Source: Sphingomonas jatrophae
GTDB taxonomy: Bacteria; Pseudomonadota; Alphaproteobacteria; Sphingomonadales; Sphingomonadaceae
DNA length: 64,000 nucleotides
NCBI RefSeq assembly: GCF_900113315.1
Contig: NZ_FOZG01000003.1
Location: forward strand, 248,001 to 312,000
Direction: 5' to 3'
Shown here: one piece after another, positions 8,983 to 17,226 of the stretch
Layout of the letters: every line of letters begins with the position of its first letter
Position numbering within the stretch: the stretch's first letter is position 1
The notes under the pieces: generated by a model
What the model was told of the DNA's origin: nothing
The model's input: the letters and a program-made list of their open reading frames with translations, nothing else
Databases searched by the model: none
Position numbers and translations under genes: made by a program

Positions 8983-9333
8983 TCAGGCGGGCAGCGTGAA
9001 GAAATCGGCGCGCGGCGTGCCCGTCTCGTCATAGACCGGCTCGTCATGTGCGACGCGATATTTGCGGCTGGTCGACTTGATCGGCCCGGCCGAGCGCAGG
9101 TGCGTGCGCATCTCGGTGTAATTTGGCAACGTGAAGTGATGCGCCAGCGACGCTTCGTCGGTCCACCGCTCGAACACGTGGATGCGGCCGGGGGTCAGCG
9201 GATCGAGCGCCCAGCTATAGGCCTCGCAGCCGGGCTCGGCGAGCGACGCCTCGATCAGCGGACGCGCACCGAGGAGGATGCGTTCCGCGACGGACGGCTC
9301 CAGATCCATCACGGCGGTGATCAGGATGGTCAC
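8983..9333 (-). CDS. Antibiotic-biosynthesis-monooxygenase (ABM) domain protein
   Basis: A 116-residue ABM-like ferredoxin-fold protein. Family signs are the ITAVMDLEPSVAERIL strand-helix start, the 'GCEAYSW' segment, and the VFERWTDEASLAHHF motif. ABM proteins include cofactor-free quinone-forming monooxygenases and many of unknown role. The start is GTG 9333, overlapping the SnoaL-like stop in GTGA; longer in-frame extensions are antisense-like and rejected. It sits 20 bases before the Rieske gene, so it may help oxidise a hydroxylated intermediate (inference). Confidence 0.8.
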   Translation of the reverse strand: MTILITAVMDLEPSVAERILLGARPLIEASLAEPGCEAYSWALDPLTPGRIHVFERWTDEASLAHHFTLPNYTEMRTHLRSAGPIKSTSRKYRVAHDEPVYDETGTPRADFFTLPA

Positions 9334-9731
9334 AGCTTCATCTCCTTGGGCGTGAAGGCGCGCTCCACGAAGCGCCAGCCATCGGGCGTGCGCAGCGCGC
9401 GGTCGAGATAGGTTCCCGATTGCAGCCGCGGCGGGCCGGCGGCGGGGTGCAGATATTCGAAGGTGTGGGTGCGCAGCGTCGCGGCATCGCCGCTGACCTC
9501 GACGGCGCCGGGGAAGGCGCTGAACCAGACGGCGTCGAAGCCGGCCATGGCCTTGCGCCACGTGGCGACGATGGCCTCGCGCCCCTGCACCTCGCCGCCG
9601 CGGAAGCGCCACACCGCATCGTCGGCCCAGGTGGCGCCCCAGGCGTCCGCATCCATGCGGTTGACCGCATCGCTGTAGCGATCGAGCAGTTCACGCAACG
9701 CCAGGCGATCCGTCTCCGGTCCGGTGAACAC
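9330..9731 (-). CDS. SnoaL-like / NTF2-like protein
   Basis: A 133-residue protein with an NTF2/SnoaL-like cone fold: N-terminal helix LALRELLDRYSDAVNRMDAD, then WADDAVWRF, GREAIVATWR and the C-terminal WRFVERAFTPK strand. This fold hosts ketosteroid-isomerase-like, dehydratase and cyclase activities, so an isomerase or dehydratase role is possible but unproven. The start is GTG 9731 with AGGAGG a few bases upstream. It is the first gene of the nine-gene minus-strand operon and faces the divergent acyl-CoA dehydrogenase operon. Confidence 0.82.
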   Translation of the reverse strand: MFTGPETDRLALRELLDRYSDAVNRMDADAWGATWADDAVWRFRGGEVQGREAIVATWRKAMAGFDAVWFSAFPGAVEVSGDAATLRTHTFEYLHPAAGPPRLQSGTYLDRALRTPDGWRFVERAFTPKEMKL

Positions 9732-9916
9732 GCTGCCTCCTCTCGCTTCGTGGCCGCTGCTGCGGGGTTGGCCGTTGATAAGCGGCGGCGCTGCGGATGT
9801 GAACATCAAAAATGGATACGCGCACTACAAAAACGCTTTCCTCGCACCCGCATTGGGCATAGTCACCGGGCTGCCGGGCCGCATGCGGCTCCCGCACCGG
9901 AGGCTGGAGACCCCCT
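9732..9916. promoter_or_regulatory. Divergent intergenic promoter region
   Basis: This 185-base region must drive both the Rieske/E1-E2 operon (minus) and the acyl-CoA dehydrogenase operon (plus). It contains an inverted repeat GATGT-GA-ACATC at 9796-9807, followed by an A-rich stretch. The repeat is a candidate operator for a regulator that would co-ordinate both operons. No confident -35/-10 pair was recognised. Confidence 0.5.
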
Positions 9917-10993
9917 TTGAACCTTGCGCTTTCTGACGAGCAGCAGCTGTTCGCCGATGGAATCGGTCGATTCCTGGAAAAGCGATACGCGTTTGAACAT
10001 CGTCGGCAGATGGTCGCGGAGCAGCGCTGGGGCGATCCCGCCATCTGGTCCGCGCTGGCGGAGCTTGGCTGCTTCGGCATCGCCGTGCCCGAGACAGCAG
10101 GCGGGTTCGGCGGCGGCTCGGTCGAGATCGGGCTGATGATGCGCGCGCTCGGCCGGCATCTCGCCATCGAGCCTGTCGCAGCGGCGGTGGTTGCGGGCAC
10201 CCTGCTCGGCGGCACCGAGGGCGCAGACGATCTGATCGAGGCGCTGATCGGGGGAGAGATGCGCCTTGCCCCCTGCTTCGATCTGGTTTGCGGCGTTAGC
10301 GGCGTTTCGGGAAGCGCGCGGAGCCTTGCCGGCGGCCATGCGGCGCACGGGCTGCTCGCGGCGTGCGAGCAGAGCCTCCATCTGGTCGATCCGGCGGATG
10401 TGCGCGTGACGCCGGTGCCGCTGCTCGACGACACGATCGGCGTGGATGTGGTGGCCGAGGACGCGCCGTCGCGCCGGCTCGAGGTGGGGGCGGACTGGCC
10501 GCGGCACCGCGCGCTGGCCATCGCGCGTGGCCAGCTGGCGCGGGCGTGGCAGGCGCTGGGCGTGCTGGAGGGTGCGCTGGATGCGACCACCGCTTACATG
10601 CGCGAGCGCCGCCAGTTCGGCCGCCCGCTCGGCGCGTTCCAGACGATCCAGCACCGGGTGGCGGAGATGACGGTCGCCGCCAAGGAAGCGGAGGTCGCGG
10701 CCATGCTCGGCGCGCTGGTGCTCGACGCGGCGGGCCCGGGCGCCGATGCCGAGCGCGCGCTGTCCGCCGCGACCGGACGCATCGCGGCGGCATCGGCCAT
10801 CGTCGCGGAGACGGCGGTGCAGCTGCATGGCGGCATGGGCGTCTCCGACGAGCTCGATATTTCGGCGCGCTTCCGTCACCTGCAGGCGTTCCGCTTCCGC
10901 GCCGAGGCGGTCGAGCAGCCGGTGGAGCGTTATGCCGAGGCGGTCGTCGCATCGGGCGCGCATCATCACAGCGCCGTGCTGGTCGAGGCCTGA
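9917..10993 (+). CDS. Acyl-CoA dehydrogenase, probable non-catalytic partner subunit
   Basis: A 358-residue acyl-CoA dehydrogenase family protein. The N-terminal helical domain (ALSDEQQLFADGIGRFL) and C-terminal domain (YMRERRQFGRPLGAFQTIQH and QLHGGMGVSDELDI) are clear. The central FAD-contacting beta domain is degenerate: the usual 'SEPxAGSD' and 'K-W-I' signatures are absent. The start is TTG 9917, six bases after GGAGA. It lies three bases before a second, complete acyl-CoA dehydrogenase gene. This pairing resembles the alpha2-beta2 heteromeric dehydrogenases known from steroid side-chain catabolism (for example ChsE1/ChsE2), a comparison drawn from family knowledge. Confidence 0.9.
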   Translation: MNLALSDEQQLFADGIGRFLEKRYAFEHRRQMVAEQRWGDPAIWSALAELGCFGIAVPETAGGFGGGSVEIGLMMRALGRHLAIEPVAAAVVAGTLLGGTEGADDLIEALIGGEMRLAPCFDLVCGVSGVSGSARSLAGGHAAHGLLAACEQSLHLVDPADVRVTPVPLLDDTIGVDVVAEDAPSRRLEVGADWPRHRALAIARGQLARAWQALGVLEGALDATTAYMRERRQFGRPLGAFQTIQHRVAEMTVAAKEAEVAAMLGALVLDAAGPGADAERALSAATGRIAAASAIVAETAVQLHGGMGVSDELDISARFRHLQAFRFRAEAVEQPVERYAEAVVASGAHHHSAVLVEA

Positions 10994-10996
10994 GCG

Positions 10997-12136
10997 ATGG
11001 ATCTGGTGCTTGATGCGGACCAGCGCCGCTTCCGCGACGAGGTGCGCGCCTTCCTGCAGGATGCGCTGACCGACGGGCTGCGCGCGGGGCAATCGCGCGT
11101 GATCGGCGTCTATCCCGAACCCGACGTGTCGCTCGCCTGGCAGCGCAAGCTGTTCGAGCGGGGCTGGGCCGCGCCGACCTGGCCGGTGGAGCATGGCGGC
11201 ACCGGCTGGACGGCCTTGCAGCGCTTCATCTTCGAGTGCGAGTGCGCGCAGGCGGGCGCCCCCCTGCTCTACCCCATCGGCATCCGGCTGGTGGCGCCCG
11301 TCATCATGGCGTTCGGATCGCCCGAGCAGCAGGCGCGCTGGCTGCCGCGCATCCTGTCGGGCGAGGATTATTGGTGCCAGGGCTTTTCCGAGCCGGGCGC
11401 CGGCTCCGACCTCGGCTCGCTCAGCACGCGCGCGGTGCGGGACGGCGACGAATATGTCATCAACGGCTCCAAGATGTGGACGACGCATGCGCACCACGCG
11501 AACCGCATGTTCGCGCTGGTCCGCACGCGCGAGGCGGAGCGGCCGTCGGACGGCATCAGCTTCGTCGCGATCGACCTCGACACGCCGGGTGTGGAGATCC
11601 GCCCGATCATCTCGATCGGCGGCGATCACGACGTCAACCAGGTGTTCCTGAGCGACGTGCGCATCCCGGCGGAAAACCTGATCGGCGAGGAAAATCGCGG
11701 CTGGGTCTATGCCAAGTACCTGCTCGAGTTCGAGCGCGGCTACGGCCTGTTCTCAGGGCGGCTGCGGGCGTCGCTCCGGCGGGCGGAGGCGGCGCTCAAG
11801 GCACCTGCGACGCCTGCGCAGCGGCGGCGCATCGCCGAGGTGGCGATGGAGCTGGACGTGTTCGAGATGCTGGAGCTGAGCGTCGTCGGCACGCTGCCCA
11901 ATGGCGCGGCACCCGGCCCGGTCTCCTCGGTGCTGAAGCTGCGCGCCAGCCGGCTGAAGCAGGCGGTGACGCAGCTGGGCGTCGAGCTGCTCGGCGCGGA
12001 CGGCGTGCGGCGGGTGGAGGGATCGCCCGGAAACATCCTCGTCACCGATTATCTGAACGCGCGCGCGGCGACGATCTTCGGCGGGGCGGCCGAGGTGCAG
12101 CTGGGCATCATCGCCAAGGCGCTTGGCGGACTTTAG
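10997..12136 (+). CDS. Acyl-CoA dehydrogenase
   Basis: A 379-residue FAD-dependent acyl-CoA dehydrogenase that introduces an alpha,beta double bond into an acyl-CoA. The full set of motifs is present: GFSEPGAGSDLGSL, YVINGSKMWTTHA, the 'DVRIPAENLIGEENRGW' region, and the C-terminal IFGGAAEVQLGIIAKAL with the glutamate that contacts the flavin ring or substrate. It immediately follows the degenerate dehydrogenase, with which it probably forms a heteromer. Downstream are class II aldolase and GMC oxidoreductase genes on the same strand. Confidence 0.93.
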   Translation: MDLVLDADQRRFRDEVRAFLQDALTDGLRAGQSRVIGVYPEPDVSLAWQRKLFERGWAAPTWPVEHGGTGWTALQRFIFECECAQAGAPLLYPIGIRLVAPVIMAFGSPEQQARWLPRILSGEDYWCQGFSEPGAGSDLGSLSTRAVRDGDEYVINGSKMWTTHAHHANRMFALVRTREAERPSDGISFVAIDLDTPGVEIRPIISIGGDHDVNQVFLSDVRIPAENLIGEENRGWVYAKYLLEFERGYGLFSGRLRASLRRAEAALKAPATPAQRRRIAEVAMELDVFEMLELSVVGTLPNGAAPGPVSSVLKLRASRLKQAVTQLGVELLGADGVRRVEGSPGNILVTDYLNARAATIFGGAAEVQLGIIAKALGGL

Positions 12137-12151
12137 GCCACGGAGGGCATC

Positions 12152-12919
12152 ATGTCTGTTTCGGCAATCGGCGTGAAACATGCCGGCTTCAGCGACGAGG
12201 ATTACCAGGTCCGCCGCGATCTGGCCGCCTGCTACCGCCTCGCCCACCATTACCGCATGACCGACCTGATCGCGACGCACATCTCCGCGCGCCTGCCGGG
12301 GCCGGGCCACCGCATCCTGATCAATCCGTTCGGCGCGCTGTTCAACGAGGTGACAGCGAGCAACCTTGTCGAGGTCGATCTGGAGGGACAGGTGCAGACG
12401 CCGGGCGGGGTGATCAACCCGGCAGGCTTCCTGATCCATTCCGCCATCCATGCCGCGCGGCCGGACGTGCAGTGCGTGATGCACACGCACACTGCCGCCG
12501 GCATCGCCGTCTCCGCGCAGGAGCATGGCCTGCTGCCGATCAGCCAGCAGGCCGTCGTGCTGGGCGCCCGCGTCGCCTATCACGATTATGAGGGCGTCGC
12601 GCTGCTCGACAATGAGCGGGTGACGCTGGCGCGCGACCTGGCGGACAAGTCGGTGCTGATCCTGCGCAACCACGGCCTGCTGACCGCCGGCCGCAGCGTC
12701 GGCGAGGCGTTCTGGCTGATGATGATGGCGCAGCGCGCCTGCGAGGTGCAGGTGGCGGCGCTGGCGGGCGGCACGCCGCTGCGCATGATCAGCGAGGAAG
12801 TGCAGGCGCTGGTCGCCACGCAGCTGCACGAGGCGACGCTGGGCAAGCCCGGCGGGCAGATGGACTGGATCGCGCTGATGCGCGAGGTCGAGCGGATCGC
12901 GCCTGATTATGCCGACTGA
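12152..12919 (+). CDS. Class II aldolase/adducin family protein
   Basis: A 255-residue member of the zinc-dependent class II aldolase family (fuculose-phosphate aldolase type). The metal-binding histidines are visible in VMHTHTAAG and in ILRNHGLLT; VTASNLVEVDLEG matches the substrate loop. Known members cleave sugar phosphates or related hydroxy-ketones, or decarboxylate/epimerise. Here the gene follows two acyl-CoA dehydrogenases and overlaps the GMC oxidoreductase by 11 bases, so a role in a non-sugar catabolic pathway is likely. A retro-aldol step is the natural guess. Confidence 0.88.
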   Translation: MSVSAIGVKHAGFSDEDYQVRRDLAACYRLAHHYRMTDLIATHISARLPGPGHRILINPFGALFNEVTASNLVEVDLEGQVQTPGGVINPAGFLIHSAIHAARPDVQCVMHTHTAAGIAVSAQEHGLLPISQQAVVLGARVAYHDYEGVALLDNERVTLARDLADKSVLILRNHGLLTAGRSVGEAFWLMMMAQRACEVQVAALAGGTPLRMISEEVQALVATQLHEATLGKPGGQMDWIALMREVERIAPDYAD

Positions 12920-14531
12920 GGACCGCTTCGATTACATCGTCGTCGGCGCCGGATCGGCCGGATGCGTGATGGCCGACCGGCTGTCACGCGATCCGCGCAA
13001 CCGCGTGCTGCTGCTGGAGGCCGGCGGGCGGGACACCAGCCCGCTGATCCACATGCCCAAGGGCATCGGCAAGCTCGCGCTCGATCCACGCCACGCCTGG
13101 ACCTATCCCGTCGCGCAGCCGCGCGTGCCCGGCGCCGCGGCGACCGAGGTGTGGGTGCGCGGGCGGGGGCTGGGCGGCTCATCCTCGATCAACGGCATGA
13201 TCTGGATGCACGGCCAGCCCGAGGATTATGACGCCTGGGGCCAAACCGGGGCGACCGGCTGGAACTGGGCGACGATGCGCGCCGCGTTCAAGGCGGTGGA
13301 GGATCATGAGCTGGGCGAAGGCCCGGCGCGCGGCGTCGGCGGGCCGGTGCATATCTCGACCGGCAAGTTCCGCTACCCCCTGGCCGAAGCGGCGATCCGC
13401 GCGGGCGAGGCGATGGGCCTGAAGCGCAAGGACGACCTGAACGAGGAGGATCAGGAGGGCATCGGCTACTTCCCGCACAACATTCGCGGCGGGCGGCGGC
13501 AGAGCGCGGCGGTGGCGTTCCTCCGCCCGGCGCTGAAGCGGCGCAACCTGACGGTGGTGACGGGCGTGGAGGTGGACCGTATCCTGTTCGACGGGCAGCG
13601 CGCGACCGCTGTTGAGGCGCGGGCGCCGAGCGGACCGGTGCGCTACGGCGTCGATGGCGAGGTGATCCTGTGTGCGGGCGCGATCGTCAGCCCGGCGATC
13701 CTCCAGCGATCGGGCGTGGGGCCGGGCACGGTGCTGCGCGCGGCGGGTGTGGCGATGGTGGCGGATCGCGCGGCGGTGGGCACGGGCCTGCGCGATCATC
13801 TCGGCCTGTCGGTCGCGTTCCGGCTGACGGGGGCGGACCGCGGCAACAATCATCGCTTCCGCAAGGCAGGGCTGGCGCGCAGCCTGCTTCGCTATGCGCT
13901 GTTCCGCGACGGGCCGATGGCGACCGGGCCGTATGAGGTTGGCGCGTTCGTCCGATCGCGGCCGGAGGCGGCGCGGCCCGACCTGCAAATCTATGTCGGT
14001 GCCTTTTCCTTCGCGCGGAACCAGGATCCGAACTTCCCGGTGCAGCTGAGCAAGGTGGAGAAGGCGCCGGGCCTGACCATCTACGGCCAGATGCTGAACC
14101 CCGATTCGACGGGCAGCGTCGCGATTACCGGGCCGGCCGCCGATGCGGCGCTGGCGATCACGCCCAACTGGCTGAGCACGCCGCACGACCAGGCCGGGGC
14201 GATCGCGATGGTGCGGACGATCCGCCGCCTCGCCGCGCAGGCCCCGCTGGCGCCGGCGCTGGGCGAGGAGTTGGTGCCCGGCCGTCAGGTGGACAGCGAC
14301 GAGGATGTGCTGGCAGCGGTGCGCCGCCTGTCACGCGCGGGCACCCATGCGACGAGCAGCTGCGCGATGGGCGGGCCGGACGCGGCGCTCGACCCCGATT
14401 GCCGCGTGCGCGGCGTGGAGGGAGTGCGCGTGATCGACTGCGGATCGATGCCCGGCCTCGTTTCCGGCAACACCAACGGCCCTGCCATCGCCTTCGCCTG
14501 GGCCGTGGCGGACCGGATGGGCCTCGCCTGA
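12909..14531 (+). CDS. GMC family FAD-dependent oxidoreductase
   Basis: A 540-residue glucose-methanol-choline oxidoreductase. Residues about 8-40 form the FAD-binding Rossmann motif VVGAGSAGCVMADRLS ending in LLLEAGG. The GMC signatures GRGLGGSSSINGMIW and GAIVSPAILQRSGVGP are both present. The catalytic pair is probably the histidine in GTHATSSCAMG and the asparagine in SGNTNGPA. It oxidises an alcohol, with quinone or oxygen as acceptor; the substrate is unknown. It overlaps the aldolase gene and ends four bases before a convergent TetR gene. Confidence 0.93.
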   Translation: MPTEDRFDYIVVGAGSAGCVMADRLSRDPRNRVLLLEAGGRDTSPLIHMPKGIGKLALDPRHAWTYPVAQPRVPGAAATEVWVRGRGLGGSSSINGMIWMHGQPEDYDAWGQTGATGWNWATMRAAFKAVEDHELGEGPARGVGGPVHISTGKFRYPLAEAAIRAGEAMGLKRKDDLNEEDQEGIGYFPHNIRGGRRQSAAVAFLRPALKRRNLTVVTGVEVDRILFDGQRATAVEARAPSGPVRYGVDGEVILCAGAIVSPAILQRSGVGPGTVLRAAGVAMVADRAAVGTGLRDHLGLSVAFRLTGADRGNNHRFRKAGLARSLLRYALFRDGPMATGPYEVGAFVRSRPEAARPDLQIYVGAFSFARNQDPNFPVQLSKVEKAPGLTIYGQMLNPDSTGSVAITGPAADAALAITPNWLSTPHDQAGAIAMVRTIRRLAAQAPLAPALGEELVPGRQVDSDEDVLAAVRRLSRAGTHATSSCAMGGPDAALDPDCRVRGVEGVRVIDCGSMPGLVSGNTNGPAIAFAWAVADRMGLA

Positions 14532-14535
14532 GCGG

Positions 14536-15285
14536 TCAGCCGGCCAGCGCCTGACCACTCTCCTCGGGCGCTTCCGGCGCATCGGGAACGAAGACCGGCT
14601 TCGGAAAGGCGGGCAGCTTGCCCGTCTCGCGGATGCGCCGCATCATCGCGATCGCCTCTTCCTGCTGGGCGCCGCTGGTGATGCCGATCACCTGCGCCAG
14701 CACGCTGGTGATCAGGCGCGGCACATAATCCTCATCCTTCAGCCGGCCGACCGCCCAGTCGTTGATCACGGCATATTCGGTGTTGGCGAAATCGCCCGCC
14801 GCCTGATCGAGATCGACCCAATCCTGCAGCGCATCGTCGCGCTTCAGCCGATCGAGCCACTGGCGCAGGTTGAGGAAGACCATGCCGCGCAGCGCGTTCC
14901 AGATATCCGGGCTGATCGTCGGCGAGAAATAGAGCGAGGCAACCGCCTTGGTGTAGTTGCGGGCCTTCAGGTTGCGCGTGTTCACCGCGATCAGCCGGTC
15001 GATGATCCCGTCGAGCGTATCGGCCGAGGTGCGATAGCGCAGGAAGCGATTGACGTCCTCATACGCCTCCCGGATTGCCAGCGCGATCAGGCGATCCTTG
15101 CTGTGGAAGGCATTGTAGAGCGTGCGCTGCGCGACATCGGCGTTGCGGCACAGGGTGCGCACGCTGAACCCGTCGATCCCGACATCGGCGATCATCCGTC
15201 GCGCTTCGACCAGGATGCGCTTGCGCCGCTCCTGGATCAGAGCGCTGGAATAGACCGGCGTACGTTCTGGATTAGCGCTGAGCAT
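14536..15285 (-). CDS. TetR/AcrR family transcriptional regulator
   Basis: A 249-residue TetR-type regulator. The N-terminal HTH reads ILVEARRMIADVGIDGFSVR, then NADVAQRTLYNAFHSKDRLI. The C-terminal half is longer than in minimal TetR proteins and ends in a Pro/Glu-rich tail. It is divergent from the SDR gene at 15450, its likeliest direct target, and convergent with the GMC oxidoreductase. Start ATG 15285 has an AGGTCA element upstream. Ligand unknown. Confidence 0.9.
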   Translation of the reverse strand: MLSANPERTPVYSSALIQERRKRILVEARRMIADVGIDGFSVRTLCRNADVAQRTLYNAFHSKDRLIALAIREAYEDVNRFLRYRTSADTLDGIIDRLIAVNTRNLKARNYTKAVASLYFSPTISPDIWNALRGMVFLNLRQWLDRLKRDDALQDWVDLDQAAGDFANTEYAVINDWAVGRLKDEDYVPRLITSVLAQVIGITSGAQQEEAIAMMRRIRETGKLPAFPKPVFVPDAPEAPEESGQALAG

Positions 15286-15449
15286 GGTGACCTGCGCAGC
15301 AGTGGCACGAACTGTTCCCGAGTTTCAAGGCCATGCGTCTCCCCCTGCCGAGCCTGATGATGGTAATTCCGACACGTGGTTCAAGCCTTGTCGGCCAACC
15401 TCACAGAAAGTAGAACACATGTCAGATTGAGTGAAGTGGGGAGAAGATC

Positions 15450-16241
15450 ATGGGCCGCCTGGCAGGGAAAGTCGCCTTGATCACCGGTGCAGCTCGCGGC
15501 CTGGGCGAAGCGGATGCGCGCACCTTTGCGCGGGAAGGCGCCCGCGTGGTGCTGACCGACGTGGATGAGGAAGCCGGGCAGGCGGTTGCCGCCGATATCG
15601 GCGGCAGCGCCTGGTTCCGGCACCATGACGTGCGCGACGAACAGCAATGGATCGCGCTGATGGCGGAGATAAAGGAGCGCGAGGGGCGGCTGGACATCCT
15701 CGTCAACAATGCCGGCGTCGTCATGCCATCGACGCCGGAGACGATCGAGGCCGACGCGCTGCGCTTCATCCTCGATGTCAGCATCAACGGCACGATCTGG
15801 GGGTGCAAGCACGCCATCCCGCTGATGCGCGAAGGGGGCTCCGGCTCGATCATCAACCTGTCGTCGATCACCGCGGTGCAGGGCCATGCCCGCTCCGCCG
15901 CCTATACCGCCGCCAAGGGAGCGGTGGATGCCTATAGCCGGGCGGTTGCGGTCTATTGCGCGCAGCTCGGCCTGCCGATCCGCTGCAATTCGCTGCTGCC
16001 CGACCGGATCGACACGCCGATGGTGCGCGGCATGGCAGCGGCGGTGCAGTCCTTCGATCCTGCGCTGGCGGACAATGCCGGGAGCAAACCCGAAAACGTC
16101 TATGGCGAGGTGTCCGACGTGGCGAACCTCGCGCTGTTCCTCGCCTCCGACGAATCGAAGTTCATAAACGGCCAGTCGTTCGTGATCGACAATACCGCAT
16201 CGATCACCAAGGGCGCGGTGCCGGCACGCATCGTCGGCTGA
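15450..16241 (+). CDS. SDR family oxidoreductase
   Basis: A 263-residue classical SDR. The cofactor motif is GAARGLGE, the NNAG motif is in ILVNNAGVV, and the catalytic segment has the serine in INLSSIT and YTAAK. The end of the protein has INGQSFVIDNT. GGGGAGAAG lies just upstream of ATG 15450. It stands alone between the TetR gene and the convergent isomerase-like gene. It likely acts on an alcohol or ketone intermediate; homologues in sphingomonads are often annotated as cyclopentanol- or 3-alpha-hydroxysteroid-type dehydrogenases, which cannot be verified here. Confidence 0.9.
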   Translation: MGRLAGKVALITGAARGLGEADARTFAREGARVVLTDVDEEAGQAVAADIGGSAWFRHHDVRDEQQWIALMAEIKEREGRLDILVNNAGVVMPSTPETIEADALRFILDVSINGTIWGCKHAIPLMREGGSGSIINLSSITAVQGHARSAAYTAAKGAVDAYSRAVAVYCAQLGLPIRCNSLLPDRIDTPMVRGMAAAVQSFDPALADNAGSKPENVYGEVSDVANLALFLASDESKFINGQSFVIDNTASITKGAVPARIVG

Positions 16242-16323
16242 GGCGGGTTCCGGCCAGCGCTCTGCCTCTACCGCCTGGCTGGCCTTGGCGGCGAGATGAC
16301 CGGCAAGGAGTGGCTCATGCGCC

Positions 16324-17136
16324 TCAGGCAGCCACCGGCGCGCCGAGCCATTCGGCGGTGGCGAGGCGGACCGCATGGGCGCGCGCCAGCGGATCGGGAT
16401 AGGTCTCCCTCAGCGCACGGGAGCGCAATTCGATGCTGAGCGGCGTTGCCGGCGGCAGCGCATCGAGGATGGCGTGGAGCGGCAGCACGCCTTCGCCCGG
16501 CAGCAGCCGATCGTCCTTCGCCTCGGCCAGCAGGCCGACGCTGTCGTCGACGGGCAGCGTGGCCGCGGGCGCATCGCAGAATTGCGCGTAGCTGAGCCAG
16601 GCGGTCGGCAGCGCCGCGATCGCGGCCGCGTCGTAGCCTGCACGGTCGAGATGGAGCGGATCGATCAGCAGCGCCGCCGCGGGGGACTGCGCCGCGGCAA
16701 CGACGGCCGCCGCCTCGTCCAGCGTGCGCACGCGGCTGAACAGCATGAATTCGAGCGCGATCCGCACGCCATGCGCGGCACCGAGTGCGCACAGTTCGGC
16801 ATAAGGCTCGACCAGCGCATCCGCTTTCCCTTCCCCGCCGACGACGAGGAGATTGCGAGCGCCCAGCTCGCCGGCAATCTCGACCATGCGACGGTGATCG
16901 TCGGCAAGCGGGCCGGGGCGCATGCGGAGCACTTCGATGTCGAGCAGTTCGAGCCCGTGCGCCGCGACGGCGGCGCGGACGGTGCGGATGCGTGCCGCGG
17001 GCCACTGATCGGGCACGACCCACAGGCCGACCGCATCGAAGCCCGCCTCAGCCGCGGCATCGACCACGATCTCGGCGTCGAACTCAGGCAGCACGCCGCT
17101 GGCAAGGCCGATCCGGTGGTCCCGCACTCGCTGCAT
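16324..17136 (-). CDS. Sugar phosphate isomerase/epimerase-like TIM-barrel protein
   Basis: A 270-residue AP-endonuclease-2-type TIM barrel. Visible barrel elements are RIGLASGVLPEFDAE, GFDAVGLWVVPDQW, ELGARNLLVVGGEG, the IALEFMLFSRV strand and LLIDPLHLDRAG, which supply acidic and histidine metal ligands in this family. The start is ATG 17136 with GTAGAGGAA directly upstream; the longer reading frame was rejected. The gene is divergent from a VOC protein gene. Members isomerise sugars, inosose or hydroxy-ketones, and several turn up in aromatic catabolism, so the substrate stays open. Confidence 0.82.
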   Translation of the reverse strand: MQRVRDHRIGLASGVLPEFDAEIVVDAAAEAGFDAVGLWVVPDQWPAARIRTVRAAVAAHGLELLDIEVLRMRPGPLADDHRRMVEIAGELGARNLLVVGGEGKADALVEPYAELCALGAAHGVRIALEFMLFSRVRTLDEAAAVVAAAQSPAAALLIDPLHLDRAGYDAAAIAALPTAWLSYAQFCDAPAATLPVDDSVGLLAEAKDDRLLPGEGVLPLHAILDALPPATPLSIELRSRALRETYPDPLARAHAVRLATAEWLGAPVAA

Positions 17137-17226
17137 TTCCTCTACCTTCACGTCTGTTATAAGCAGTGCTGACTGTTTTATGGCGGGTGCGGGTGAGCCG
17201 CAACCATGCCGAGCGGGAGACGATGC
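17137..17226. promoter_or_regulatory. Divergent promoter region with direct repeats
   Basis: This short region separates the isomerase-like gene (minus) and the VOC gene (plus). It holds a near-direct repeat, CTGTTATA at 17154-17161 and CTGTTTTA at 17173-17180, offset 19 bases (about two helical turns), and CAGT-GCTG-ACTG at 17165-17176. TATAAC on the minus strand is a possible -10. Function inferred only. Confidence 0.4.

Noticed and set aside
9863-11629. 588-codon minus-strand frame across two acyl-CoA dehydrogenases
   Set aside because: Composition is typical of antisense frames in GC-rich DNA and the plus strand encodes clear dehydrogenase motifs.
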